NCBI RefSeq assembly: GCF_027942865.1
Contig: NC_134524.1
Coordinates: 2,516,536-2,580,535, forward strand
Direction: 5' to 3'
DNA: 64,000 bases
Source: Odontesthes bonariensis
Lineage: Eukaryota > Chordata > Actinopteri > Atheriniformes > Atherinopsidae
A program made the position numbers and the translations under genes. Below the pieces are notes generated by a model. The model saw only the letters and a list, made by a program, of their open reading frames with translations, did no database searches and had not been told where the DNA came from. Positions 20,188-31,562 of the stretch are shown piece after piece (the first letter of the stretch is position 1; every line of letters starts with the position of its first letter).

Positions 20188-21110
20188 GAGCAGAACCAGG
20201 AGCAGAACCAAGAACTGAACCAGGAGCAGAACCAAGAACTGAACCAGGAGCAGAACCAGGAGCTGAACCAGGAGCAGAACCAAGAACTGAACCAGGAGCT
20301 GAACCAGGAGCTGAACCAGGAGCTGAACCAGGAGCAGAACCAGGAGCAGAACCAGGAGCTGAACCAGGAGCTGAACCAGGAGCTGAACCAGGAGCAGAAC
20401 CAGGAACAGAACCAGGAGCAGAACCAGGAGCAGAACCAAGAACTGAACCAAGAGCTGAACCAGGAGCTGAACCAGGAGCTGAACCAGGAGCTGAACCAGG
20501 AGCAGAACCAGGAACAGAACCAGGAGCAGAACCAGGAGCAGAACCAAGAACTGAAACAGGAGATGAAGCAGGAGCTGAACCAGGAGCTGAACCAGAAGCA
20601 GAACCAAGAACAGAACCAAGAACTGAAACAGGAGATGAAGCAGGAGCTGAACCAGGAGCAGAACCAGGAGCAGAACCAGGAGCTGAACCAGGAGCTGAAC
20701 CAGGAGCTGAACCAGGAGCTGAACCAGGAACAGAACCAGGAGCAGAACCAGGAGCTGAACCAAGAACTGAAACAGGAGATGAAGCAGGAGATGAAGCAGG
20801 AGCTGAACCAGGAGCTGAAGCAGGAGCAGAACCAGGAGCAGAACCAGGAGCTGAACCAGGAGCTGAACCAGGAGCAGAACCAGGAGCAGAACCAGAAGCT
20901 GAACCAGGAGCTGAACCAGGAGCTGAACCAGAAGCTGAACCAGGAGCTGAAGCAGGAGCTGAAGCAGGAGCTGAACCAGGAGCTGAACCAGAAGCTGAAC
21001 CAGGAACTGAATCAGGAGCAGAACCAGGAGATGAAGCAGGAGCTGAACCAGGAGCTGAACCAGGAGCTGAACCAGGAGCTGAACCAGGAGCTGAACCAGG
21101 AGCAGAACCC
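20188..21110 (+). repeat. 12-bp minisatellite, right arm
   Basis: Tandem caggagctgaac / caggagcagaac / caagaactgaac units, about 77 copies, the reverse complement of the array at 5829-6546. Both flanks are the same in the two arms ('ccatcagtcggaccagaatg' outside one end, 'cgggctcatcctctgggtcc'-like outside the other), so the arrays are allelic by descent with about 17 units' length difference. Confidence 0.95.
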
Positions 21111-21680
21111 CTCCACCAGGAAACGAGCCGGCTCATCCTCTGGGTCCACCGGGCCACAGGTCAGTGTGGAGGAGGTTTTTATTTTATTTCTTATTTATTG
21201 GGTTAGGACTCTGCACATTAATCAACATATCAGCAAAGCATCCATTTAAATATGCCGGAGTTAGCACAGCTGCTAAATTTCATCCGTTGTCCTCAGCAGT
21301 GTTAATTTCGTCAACCAGGACGATGACGAAAATATTTCGTTAACGCCCCTTTTCCCCGTGACGATGACGAGACGATGACGAACGAAATTGCTTCCAGAAA
21401 ATAAAAATATGACGAGAATAAAAAATTATTTTCGTTAACAAGACTAAGACGAGACGAAATTTACAAGCCACGGACGAATGGACATTAAAAAATGTAATTG
21501 TTTATAATTAATTTGTAATTTGTAGAAATCTTCATAGAAGATTACGCGCTGTTGCCGTGTTTGTCCCTGCACGGCGCCTGTCCCACAGTGCCTCGTGCAG
21601 CTCATCAAGTTCAGTTGAGTTTCGGTCAGGTCAACTAACGTAGCCGGTAGCTTGTTCAAATTTGCAGCCTGAGTCCAGTC

Positions 21681-22476
21681 ATGGCGTCGGGCTCGGATAC
21701 CGGTGTACGGTTCGTTGGAGCTGGGCGCAAACAACGCCTTGATGTATGGAACCATTTCAATTTTAACGCGAAGGACAACAAAACAACCTGCATGATAATA
21801 ATTGATCATGCCGCCGATGCCGGTGTGGGGGGACCGGAGGAAGGACGCCGCCAAAGAGTCTGCGGCTTCAAAATGGCAGGGAAGAACACGACAAATCTCA
21901 AGCGACATCTGAGGTGTCAACATGCTGCCATATGGAAGAAGGTAAGGAACGGGTGGGCCTGTCGGTTCTTAAAAGCTATTTAACGGGCCCCAGTAGTAGT
22001 ACCGCCTGTATTCTTGTCATCTACTACTAGCCATTAGTTAGCTAACTAGCTCTGACAGCGTCACACTGAGGGTGTTATTTGTCGCCCATATCAAAATAAT
22101 TGGAGAGAGATGCTTTTACGCACAGAAGCTTTTGGAAACATTGGTCATGACTGATCATTATATTGAATTGGTCATTTTCCGACAAGCATGGTGAACAGCA
22201 CTCAACGTTAACATGATCAGAAGTGTGTCAGAATCATAACAGTTAGCGTAGTGTGTTCGGACAGTGGGATAATTACAAATACACGTCTGCCTGTGTTGTG
22301 TTGATCAGAATATTTTGGCGAGTAACATATGGTAGTAGATTCGCCAGACCAGAGCTAGCTACTATGAGAGTGGCAAATACTGACCGAAAAGTAGTCGAAC
22401 TTAGATGCACGTGGTGTTGAAATTGATTGGGTATAGTAGTAAAGCCAGTCATGATCAACCTACCGGTAACTAGCTA

Positions 22477-22512
<36 letters not shown>

Positions 22513-25500
22513 CTTCCTGTGCCTGTATCTGTCTGTCTCTCTGTCATAGAAGAAAGATGTTCTACTGATACACTGGATATTAATCATTTAAAATTCTTCC
22601 TCCCAACTAGATACCTGACACAGTAACACCACAGCCAAATCAGACGTTGGGGAAGGACGGGAAGTCTGTTGCAGAGATGTTGGGAGCACCCCCACCGTAC
22701 AAACCTGACGCCAAAGAGCAGAAAGCCCTGGAGAACTCAATGGCAAAGTGGATTGGGCGTTCTGGCCTGCCTGCAAGGACCATTGAGGATGAAGACTTTG
22801 TGGAGATGATGAAACAAGCCGACAAAAGGTTCAATGTGCCCAAAAAAACCAAAATTAACAATTTAATCAATAAGCAGTACAACGATAAAAAAGCGGCATG
22901 CAGGGAGCAGGTTGAAGCAGCAAAGAACTTGACAATTGGTCTTGACATTTGGACAAAAAAAGGACTCACAGCATCATTTTTGGCAATCAGCGCTTGTTTT
23001 TTTTGCAATATAAAAAAAACCCCTGTTCACATCATGTTGCAGATAGTGGAGATTGATCACCCTCACACTGCAGAGTCCATTAAAAAAGTGGTCGAGAAAT
23101 GCCTGGAGGACTGGGGAATTCCCAAAGAGAAAGTTTTAACTTTCATAACAGATAACGGGAGCAACATGGTCGCAGCCTTCAAGGACGAGAATGAGGAAGA
23201 TGAAGGCGAGCCCAGCTCCTCTGAAGAAGACGAAGAGGACAAAGAAGACGAAGAAGATGCAAGATCCATGACTGAAGAGCAACGGTACGGTTAGAAAACA
23301 TCAGGCACTTGGCCATGTTTGGCTGTTAATCTCAGGGTATCACGATTGGGTGTTATTAAAACATGATTCATTGTAGCAACGCACTAGAAGTGTCTTGCTC
23401 TCTTGTTGGTTGTAATTGAATTTAGATAAGGAATGAATGATTAAGCTTGCTTTCTCTTTCTCTTGTCTGTCATCACTACCTAGCTATGGAGGACTGAAGA
23501 GGACACCATGTGCTGTACACACTCTGCAGTTGGTTGTCGACCTGATCAACAAAGACAGCACTGTTCAACGGGTCCTAAACAAAGCCCGCAAGTTCGTCAG
23601 GACTCTGCGAAAGTCATCCGTGGCCCTAGAGAAGCTTATCCACCTATGCGGGTTGACTCTGACAAAAGACTGTCCCACCAGATGGTCAAGCACCTATCTA
23701 ATGATTTCCCGCCTTCTTCGAGTGAAGGACTCAGTTGTCAAGGTTTGATTTGATTTTTAATGTGAAAATTAATTAAGCCATAAGACCTGAGATGCTGTTC
23801 TTTACGTTGTGTTTATGGATACAACAGGGATGTGGTAGTAGGCCGCGTTATGTACACAGCCCTGGAGTACCCATAAACATTGTAAAGAACGGCATCGAGG
23901 GTCTTATTGCGATCCTACAGATTTCTCATAAACAATATGTTAAAAAGCCCAAAGCCATAAGCTACTTCCATAACTGTGCTTACACGCTTAAGACAAAGCA
24001 CTGCTCCCAGCCAATCATAATCCTAGCCTTCCTCTCCAAGTTGTAGAAAATGTAAAAAGCAAACATGATCTGATGAACTGTTCAACAGCTTTAACAGCTA
24101 TTATGATTTACAGAAACAAAAATGAATAGTTATAACTATAGTAACATGCCTTAATATTTGTGTTTAAGGTGGCTGATGCAATGAACTGGGACTGCCTCCA
24201 AGCCAGTGAGTGGCAGAAGCTGGCTGCCGTGCGAGACCTCCTGGCACCATTTGCAGAGCACACCCAGACGCTGCAGAGTGACACATCATCACTCTCTCTG
24301 GTGGTGCCCACCATCCTGGACCTGCGTGTCCATCTTACGGAGTTCAGCACTACCAGTACCTACAGAGACCTGAATCTCCTGGCAGAAAAAATGAAGACCA
24401 ATCTGGATGAGCGCTTCAGGTGACGCCTCCCCCTGTGTGTGTGTGTGTGTGTGCTGCATGCGTGTGGAATTATGGGGGCAGGAGGGGGGGTTGTGATAGT
24501 AATACTGTATTGTCCAAACCTTGGTGTTATTTTGGTGTCCCATTGACCTTTGTTTGTTTGACAATTCCTGGGGTTCGGTGTGATGATCACTGACTCGTGT
24601 TAAACAGTCGAGGAGTCGAAAATAAAGTTGATTGTGGTTTATTAACAGAAATAATATAAATTACACACTTCAAGGGTTCAAGTGTCTTTGTAAGTTTCTA
24701 ATGTTCTGGATTCCAATGTCCATTCATTCTTCCTCTCTTTGCCACGGTCTTTGATGGTGTGCGCATCACCGAACCCTCCCATTGGCATCTGGATGGCACA
24801 CCTATATACCTGTCGGTATATTTCCCCCTTTGCCTGTAGAGGGCGTACTCATTCATTCACACTCACTCATTCACTCACTCTTACTCATACATACTCAAAA
24901 CAGGAATTATATTGGATGTAGAGAAACAAATTAAGTTCTGAAAGTAAAAAAATGGAATTTGTAAATAATAATATTTAAAGACAATAAATGATAAACATAA
25001 ACTATTCAAATGGCTCCTACACACCGGCCCCTAATTGTGTGCATGGGCAACAATTATCAAACATAAATACTTAAAAGGAGCCTAAAAATGCTTCAATGCA
25101 TTATTATTCTTCAATGTAAACATTAACAAAACATCTATCAAAATCATAATTAATTATACTCAACTTTCTGCACATTCCAATAGCAGACAGAGTTTTGTCA
25201 CTGGTCTGTCATATACACCAGTCTTCGTTCTGATCTTCACTGTTCTCACAAGCCCTTTGGAGTCTGGTAGAACATCTTCAATTCTTCCCAGAACCCAGGA
25301 TCCACGGGGGGCTGTGCTGTCCACCACCATCACAATGTCTCCTATTGCGAATCCTCTTCTCACTCTTGTCCAATGTGGGACTACCACACTTCTGGATTGC
25401 AGCATTGCATGTGGCTGAACTCTTCACCTCAAGGTCATCTTCTGAAAGTGACAATGACTGTAATGGGTTCTGCGGCCACTCACCCTCTGATGTCCAAAGG

Positions 25501-28500
25501 AATTCTGGTCCATTCAGCCACTCTCTGCATTTCACAAAGGTGGTTGCCTTCACTCCTCTGCTTGCAACATCAGCCGGGTTCAGTTTAGTTCCAATGTATC
25601 TCCATTGCGAGATGTCTGTATTCTCTCTTATAACAGCAATTCTATTGGCTACAAATGTTCGAAATTTTGTTTTTTGGTTTGCTATGTATTTCAGCACTGA
25701 CTGGCTGTCCGTCCAGAATGTTGAGCTGTTCAGCTCCATCTCCAATTCTCTTCTGAGCATCATGTCCACTCTCACTGCTACGACTGCTGCCACCAGCTCC
25801 ATGCGAGGTATGGTCATCTGCTTCAGTGGCGCCACCCTGGCCTTGCCGAGCATGAAGGCGATGTTCACAGTGTGGGTCTCTGAATGTAGGCGCAGGTAAC
25901 TGACTGTACCATAGCCTTGCTCACTTGCGTCTGAGAAGTGATGGAGTTCAACCTCCACAGACGTTCCAGCTTCACTTGGCTTCACACAGCGTGCCACTCT
26001 GAAGTCTTTCAGCTCATCCAGACCAGCCACCCATCTTCTCCATCTCTCCACACACGCCTGGGGTATTGGATGGTCCCAGCTGCACTTCAGTCTGCAAAGC
26101 TCCTGCAGGAGCAACTTGGCAGGCAGAGTTAGAGGAGACAGGAAACCCAGAGGGTCATATATAGAACTGACCATTGACAGTATGTTTCTCCTTGTGGGTG
26201 CTTTGTCAGGGATGGAGATATTAAACTTGAATGTGTCACTTTCCACACACCACAGCAAGCCTAATGCTCTTTCTGTGGGCAATTTGTCTCTGTCCAAATC
26301 CAGCTCTTTCATTTCAGTGGCTCTATCTTCTTTGGGTACATGTGCAAGTACAGTGCGGCTGTTACTCACCCACTTGGTAAGGTGAAATCCTCCCTTGTGG
26401 CAGACACAGGTAAGTTCTCTCATCAGCTCCACTGCTTGTTCTTCTGTTTCAAGAGACTTCAAACAGTCATCAACATAAAAATTTGATTCAATTGTGCTCA
26501 CCACATCTGGACTACAAGTGCCTCTATTGTCTTTAGCTGTCTGTCTTAGTGCAAAGTTTGCACAGCTTGGAGACACTGCTCCAAAGATATGCACAGTCAT
26601 GCGGTACTCAACAGGGGGCAGAGATACGTCACCTTTAGGCCACCAGAGGAAGCGAAGAAAGTCAACATCACCTCTTGACACTCTGACTTGGTGAAACATT
26701 GACTTAATGTCAGCCATCAAGGCTACTGGATGTTGTCTGAATCTTGTAAGCACACCAATGAGAGTGCTTGTCAGATCTGGGCCTTGGAGGAGTGCAGCAT
26801 TGAGAGATGTTCCATGGTATGTGGCGCCACAGTCAAACACCACTCTGATGGTGCCTTTCTTTGGATGGAAAACACCGTGATGTGGGACATACCAGAGCCT
26901 TCCATCAGCTCGTTGACTTCCAGCTTGTGGTACCACTTCTGCATGTCCATTTCTTATCACATTTTCCATGAACTCTGTGTAATCAAGTCGGAATTGTTCA
27001 TTTCTTTTGAATTTCCTTTTGAGGCTAATTAGCCGTTGTTCTGCAACTTGGTAGTTGTTCGGCATCACTGGACAGTCACTTCGAAAAGGTAAGTCTATGC
27101 TGTAATGACCATTTTGCAGCTTGACTGACTGTTCAGCAATTTTCACAAACTTTCTGTCTTCCATTGACATTTCTTTGTCATCCACTGTTTCATTAAAATC
27201 ATGATTGTACTGCTGTACAAGTAAGTTCTCCAATTTCTCAACAGATATTCTGTTTACACTCACAGCATGACACTCACCAGCATCTGCAGTGGGCGTGGCT
27301 TCTAGGGGACCGTTGATAACCCACCCCAGTAGGGTTTTCACTGCATAAGGTCCTTTTCCACAGCTGTTGATTACGTTCCATGGTTCTAGAGCCTTAGGAG
27401 CATTGTTTCCAATCAATAGCTCCACTTCAGCATTCACTGTTGGAATATGCACTTCGTTTAGGTAAGTCCATTTTCTTAGTTCCTCAGTTTTAGGTATGTT
27501 TGTTGTATCCACAGGCATGGAGGATTGGGTGTATGTTTCTGGGAGTGCAATGTAGTTGTTCTCCTTTAACGCACTGACCTCCAGTCCTTTTACCAGGTAA
27601 GTATCAACAGGTTTTTCTTGGTTCATTGTTTTTAGCAGTATATTGGTCCTTTTTCCAGGGATGTTCAATTTGTGCATTAGATTCTCTGTGCAAAATGTTG
27701 CAGAGCTGCCAGGATCTAAGAAGGCATAGGTGTTGATGACTCTGCTATCCTTGTTGCACTTGACCTGCACAGGTACAATTGACATGGCACAGTTCGATGT
27801 TTTGTGTGTGCTACCGGCCCCAATATGCTCACCCACATCAGATGAAGACTTGATGGTACTGGCAAATGTCTGTTCTGATGTTGACACTGCGGATTTGATG
27901 TGTAATGCACTGGGGTGTCGCTTGTCGCAAATTGAGCAGGTAAGGCGCTTTGCACAGTCTTTGCTAATATGACCGGCTTTGGTCAGGCATCCAAAACAAA
28001 TTCCACTCTGCTTGAGGAATGTGATTTTGTCCCTGTGTGGCTTTGTGTCAAACTGTGTGCATGTCTCCAGGTTATGCTCACCAGTGCAGAACAGACATGT
28101 GGTGGTTGATGGTACTGCAGTTGACGTCACATCCACCTTTGTAGCAAAGCTTCCTTTGGCAGGTGGTTTCACTGGCATTTTGGGTTTCATTTTAGTGCTT
28201 GAATCTTGGATGTCACCAAACACTGGGTCAGAAATAATGGTGGCTTGTTTTTCAATGAAGTTGACCAAGTCCTTCATTCTGACTCGGATATTCTGTTCTT
28301 GAATTTTGCATGCTTCCACACGCCACCTTTCTCTCCATCTATAGGGTAACTTTAGCAAAATGCTTTTCATGTTTGAGATGGTGTCCAGCTCCTCCATGTA
28401 TTCCACATTTTCCATGGCATTACAGCAACTCCTCAAGAACAATGCAAAGTCCTGCAGAGCTTTCACATCTTCTGTTTTAACTGTGGGCCATGAGAGTGCC

Positions 28501-31442
28501 TTTTCAATATAGGCGCATGAGATCCTGTACTCATTCCCAAAGTGCTGGTCTAACAGCTTTCTGGCCTTCCTGTAGGCTCTGCTGGCATCATCAATCAGCT
28601 GGCAACTTTTGACGAGCTCTTGTGCTTTCCCCCTAGTGTACTGAATGAGGTACAGCAGCCTGTCATGGTTATTGTCAGTTTTGGCCTCAATGATGTGATC
28701 AAACCAGTGAATGAATGACTTGTACTGTAATATGTCACCATTAAAGTTCTCAATGTTGCCTTTGGGTAAAGTAGTCAATGTTTGCTGCTTTATGAGCAGA
28801 CTGGTTAGCCAGTTTTGCATTTCCATAACTCTGGTGATGGCATCAGTGCCCTGGTTTCCTCCTGGTCGCACTAGCGGCGTTTGAGGGAATGGGGTTCGGG
28901 GTGCTGGCCCATATAGCCTACCACCACCAATGGCTATAGGTGCAGCTGGTGTTCTGGCGGTTGCAGATGGGATTCTACTTGCTGTTCTAGCTGCTGCAGG
29001 GGTAAATGGGAACTGGACAGTTACATTTTCCTTGAGTCTCACTGTACTTTGTTCAAGGTATTCATTCATTGCATCTCCTGCACTGTCACCAAATGGTTTT
29101 ACTTCAGCATCTTTAAGATATTGCAATTTGGCTGAGTTTGCATTTAATTCTGCTTCCATGTCAAGTTTTTCTTTCTTTTTCCTTAATTCATCTTTTTGCA
29201 GCTGCATTTGCACTTGTAATTGTGCTTCTTCATTTTCAATGCTGTGTCTTTTTTCTAAGGCTTTGGCCTTTTCAAGTAACGCAACCTGTTCAGCTTCAGC
29301 AACAACGCGCGCCGACTTTGTGGAGGACTGGCTGCGTGCAGAAGTTCGACTGCGCATTGAAGCTACAGAACTTCTGTCTTCGTCATCTAAGACGGCACCT
29401 GTTTGCAGTTCTAAAGGCAACACAGTCTCTGAGCTGGTTACATTGCTTTCCACAGCATAGATCCATTTAGACACGTTTTCCATAAACAGATTAATTTCCT
29501 CTATTCGCGGATTGTACCAGGCCTTTGTGTCGTCGGTTTTGTCCTTTGCGCTTAAAGTGTGTTGGAATGAGACATGCAATTCTTTGAATTCTACCAGCTG
29601 CTGATTAAACTTGATCATATTTTCTTTTACTTCATCTAAACCGTCTCTGTCAGCCATCAAAGTATCAACTATTCCCATTCGTCTCGTCAGGTGAGACATT
29701 TTGCCTTGGCGAGACAAGCGCATCTTTGCTGACGTATACTTCATTTCCAAATTTTCTTCCTCTAGCTCCAAATCCGCCATTTCGATTGCAAACAATTACT
29801 TTTTCGTTAAGGCAAAAATAATAAATCAAAAATGGGTCGCTAGTTTTCAACAAAACGTGTCCATCAAACTCAAAAATCCTTTTCAAAAAGTTTCAGAAAG
29901 GTATAATGGCGTTTTCTTCTCGAGCCGTCAAGTCAAACCAAAAGCGGAGTTTAAAACAAAAATATAGGCATACTCCTTAATTCAAAACTCAAAAGTTTGT
30001 CCGTAAAAGGGTATTCAAAAGTTCAATATGTCTTCTTTAAAGTCCGACAGTTCAATTAACTCAAAGTTTCCATACCTTCGAAGGGGCTTTGCTTTTAAAA
30101 TGTTTGTTCTCCGCTTTTTCCTTTGTTCTTCAAGTTTGCGCTTTCCAAGTCCAGCGAGTTCCTTTCCACATAAATCCAAAGAATGTTCAGTGTTCCACGA
30201 AGCAGTTCTTCTTGCGTTCATCAAAGACTATTGTATTGTCCAAACCTTGGTGTTATTTTGGTGTCCCATTGACCTTTGTTTGTTTGACAATTCCTGGGGT
30301 TCGGTGTGATGATCACTGACTCGTGTTAAACAGTCGAGGAGTCGAAAATAAAGTTGATTGTGGTTTATTAACAGAAATAATATAAATTACACACTTCAAG
30401 GGTTCAAGTGTCTTTGTAAGTTTCTAATGTTCTGGATTCCAATGTCCATTCATTCTTCCTCTCTTTGCCACGGTCTTTGATGGTGTGCGCATCACCGAAC
30501 CCTCCCATTGGCATCTGGATGGCACACCTATATACCTGTCGGTATATTTCCCCCTTTGCCTGTAGAGGGCGTACTCATTCATTCACACTCACTCATTCAC
30601 TCACTCTTACTCATACATACTCAAAACAGGAATTATATTGGATGTAGAGAAACAAATTAAGTTCTGAAAGTAAAAAAATGGAATTTGTAAATAATAATAT
30701 TTAAAGACAATAAATGATAAACATAAACTATTCAAATGGCTCCTACAAATACAATTACTCAAAGGGTTGATATAGTTTGAATTCTGATTCCTCCTTTGTG
30801 AATGTGTATGTGATCTGAATCTTCTTGTAAGTGCTTTGGGTTGCTGATAGGTGCTTTAATTTTAATTCACATTTCTTTTCATGTTATAGTTGTTTCTTTA
30901 ACCGACACGGGGAGAAGTTTTCACCACTTGCTGCCACTGCCACCTTCCTGGACCCCACTGTTGACGCTGAAGCTCTACTGGGGAGTGAAGATCCAGAAAT
31001 CCAGGAGCTTGTGACCCAGGTAGAGACTTACATTTCCCACACACTTTCACCACCAGCAATACGAGAGGAAGCAGACGACGAAGAAGCTTTATCCGAACAA
31101 CCAACCACTTCCCAATCCCATGGCAAGCGACCAAGGTTTAGATTCCTATCCAAAGGTACTAGCCGGCCAAAGTCTAGCAAGCCCAGTATTTTAGATGAAA
31201 TTAGGAAGTACAAGGAGCAGCTTTCTGAGCCCATCAATGAAGAGAGTGCTTTTCATTTTTGGGATGCACAGGGTCCTACTGCTTATCAGACCCTGAGACC
31301 TATTGCCCTTGACCTTCTTGCAATGCCAGCATCTCAAGCATTTGTTGAACGCATTTTTAGCATTACTGGTGACCTCAGCCGAGGGAAAAGAAACAGGGCA
31401 AAGGACATACTGGAGAGAAGTGCTTTCCTTAAACTTAACTGA
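21681..31442 (+). CDS. hAT-family transposase, five exons, apparently intact (about 665 aa)
   Basis: Cut-and-paste transposase acting in the nucleus on its own ends. Exons deduced from GT-AG sites and frame: 21681-21941, 22611-23284, 23484-23742, 24169-24419 and 30890-31442; lengths sum to 1998 nt and phases (0, 2, 0, 2) match at every join. Exon 1 holds a BED-like finger (VWNHFNF, then NTTNLKRHLRCQH), though its first Cys pair is unusually spaced. Exon 2 has the first catalytic Asp (TIGLDIWT), a second conserved Asp (TFITDNGSNM) and an acidic run. Exon 3 has PCAVHTLQL and CPTRWSSTYLM. Exon 5 has the hATC domain with the catalytic Glu (ASQAFVERIFSITG). No stop or frameshift was seen. A BEL element fills intron 4 in antisense and might disturb splicing. 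Confidence 0.85.
24506..25021 (-). repeat. 3' LTR of BEL/Pao element
   Basis: 516 bp. On the plus strand it starts TGTATTG and ends CCTACA. It is matched by 30232-30747. It includes an 'aaaataaagttg' stretch and a (TCAC/CATTCA)-rich simple segment. Purine-rich 'aattaggggccgg' (minus strand) just inside at about 25023-25035 is the likely polypurine tract. Confidence 0.93.
25160..25405 (-). pseudogene. Integrase C-terminal remnant (DUF5641-like)
   Basis: An 81-codon frame overlapping the end of the long ORF in another frame contains FAIGDIVMVVDSTAPRGSW and GRIEDVLPDSKGLVR, the SH3-like C-terminal domain of BEL/Pao integrases. The zinc-binding and DDE domains, normally several hundred residues, are missing between the RNase H region and this piece. 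An internal deletion brought the two together out of frame. Confidence 0.8.
25278..29780 (-). CDS. BEL/Pao gag-protease-RT-RNase H polyprotein (1500 aa)
   Basis: The ATG at 29780 (MADLELEEEN) is the first AUG of an uninterrupted 1500-codon frame. In order by eye: a charged coiled-coil-like N-terminus (to about residue 250), DUF1759 gag (NIENFNGDILQYKSF), Cys/His zinc knuckles (CLFCTGEHNLETC; CFGCLTKAGHISKDC; CSICDKRH), an aspartic protease (YAFLDPGSSATFC), RT with ALMADIKSMFHQV and the YVDD catalytic box, and an RNase H/Peptidase_A17-type region (HHFSDASEQGYG, FWTDSQSVLKYI). It ends where the integrase should begin. In intact relatives this makes particles and cDNA in the cytoplasm; integration would need an integrase supplied in trans. 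Confidence 0.93.
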   Translation of the reverse strand: MADLELEEENLEMKYTSAKMRLSRQGKMSHLTRRMGIVDTLMADRDGLDEVKENMIKFNQQLVEFKELHVSFQHTLSAKDKTDDTKAWYNPRIEEINLFMENVSKWIYAVESNVTSSETVLPLELQTGAVLDDEDRSSVASMRSRTSARSQSSTKSARVVAEAEQVALLEKAKALEKRHSIENEEAQLQVQMQLQKDELRKKKEKLDMEAELNANSAKLQYLKDAEVKPFGDSAGDAMNEYLEQSTVRLKENVTVQFPFTPAAARTASRIPSATARTPAAPIAIGGGRLYGPAPRTPFPQTPLVRPGGNQGTDAITRVMEMQNWLTSLLIKQQTLTTLPKGNIENFNGDILQYKSFIHWFDHIIEAKTDNNHDRLLYLIQYTRGKAQELVKSCQLIDDASRAYRKARKLLDQHFGNEYRISCAYIEKALSWPTVKTEDVKALQDFALFLRSCCNAMENVEYMEELDTISNMKSILLKLPYRWRERWRVEACKIQEQNIRVRMKDLVNFIEKQATIISDPVFGDIQDSSTKMKPKMPVKPPAKGSFATKVDVTSTAVPSTTTCLFCTGEHNLETCTQFDTKPHRDKITFLKQSGICFGCLTKAGHISKDCAKRLTCSICDKRHPSALHIKSAVSTSEQTFASTIKSSSDVGEHIGAGSTHKTSNCAMSIVPVQVKCNKDSRVINTYAFLDPGSSATFCTENLMHKLNIPGKRTNILLKTMNQEKPVDTYLVKGLEVSALKENNYIALPETYTQSSMPVDTTNIPKTEELRKWTYLNEVHIPTVNAEVELLIGNNAPKALEPWNVINSCGKGPYAVKTLLGWVINGPLEATPTADAGECHAVSVNRISVEKLENLLVQQYNHDFNETVDDKEMSMEDRKFVKIAEQSVKLQNGHYSIDLPFRSDCPVMPNNYQVAEQRLISLKRKFKRNEQFRLDYTEFMENVIRNGHAEVVPQAGSQRADGRLWYVPHHGVFHPKKGTIRVVFDCGATYHGTSLNAALLQGPDLTSTLIGVLTRFRQHPVALMADIKSMFHQVRVSRGDVDFLRFLWWPKGDVSLPPVEYRMTVHIFGAVSPSCANFALRQTAKDNRGTCSPDVVSTIESNFYVDDCLKSLETEEQAVELMRELTCVCHKGGFHLTKWVSNSRTVLAHVPKEDRATEMKELDLDRDKLPTERALGLLWCVESDTFKFNISIPDKAPTRRNILSMVSSIYDPLGFLSPLTLPAKLLLQELCRLKCSWDHPIPQACVERWRRWVAGLDELKDFRVARCVKPSEAGTSVEVELHHFSDASEQGYGTVSYLRLHSETHTVNIAFMLGKARVAPLKQMTIPRMELVAAVVAVRVDMMLRRELEMELNSSTFWTDSQSVLKYIANQKTKFRTFVANRIAVIRENTDISQWRYIGTKLNPADVASRGVKATTFVKCREWLNGPEFLWTSEGEWPQNPLQSLSLSEDDLEVKSSATCNAAIQKCGSPTLDKSEKRIRNRRHCDGGGQHSPPWILGSGKN
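30232..30747 (-). repeat. 5' LTR of BEL/Pao element
   Basis: 516 bp, same length and apparently the same sequence as 24506-25021. Transcription of the element would start here and run leftwards. The sequence immediately inside (minus strand 'atagtctttgatgaacgc') should hold the primer-binding site, but I could not match it to a tRNA with confidence. Confidence 0.93.
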
Positions 31443-31562
31443 CCTGAGATTGGCTCTGTTTTGTCAGGATGGTCAGGTCAGGATAGGGAGATGAGAAAGT
31501 AAAGGGGGCTAAGGGGTGGAATGGTTCAGTTTTATACATGTTTACTATTGAATGGGAGGTGG

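Larger units (their letters stand above)
24506..30747 (-). mobile_element. BEL/Pao LTR retrotransposon lacking integrase core
   Basis: 6242 bp bounded by two 516-bp LTRs that look identical by eye, with a perfect 5-bp duplication aatac at 24501-24505 and 30748-30752. It lies on the minus strand in intron 4 of the hAT transposase gene. It contains one long gag-protease-RT-RNase H frame and the C-terminal end of the integrase, but not the DDE core. Equal LTRs imply a very recent insertion; without integrase it must have been copied in by a helper element. Confidence 0.95.

Noticed and set aside
20031-21249. 391- and 366-codon repeat-rich frames in the right array
   Set aside because: Same artefact as the left array; the array is a non-coding tandem repeat mirrored between arms.
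25345-29470. Plus-strand frames of 60-184 codons opposite the BEL polyprotein
   Set aside because: Antisense shadows of the 1500-codon frame.
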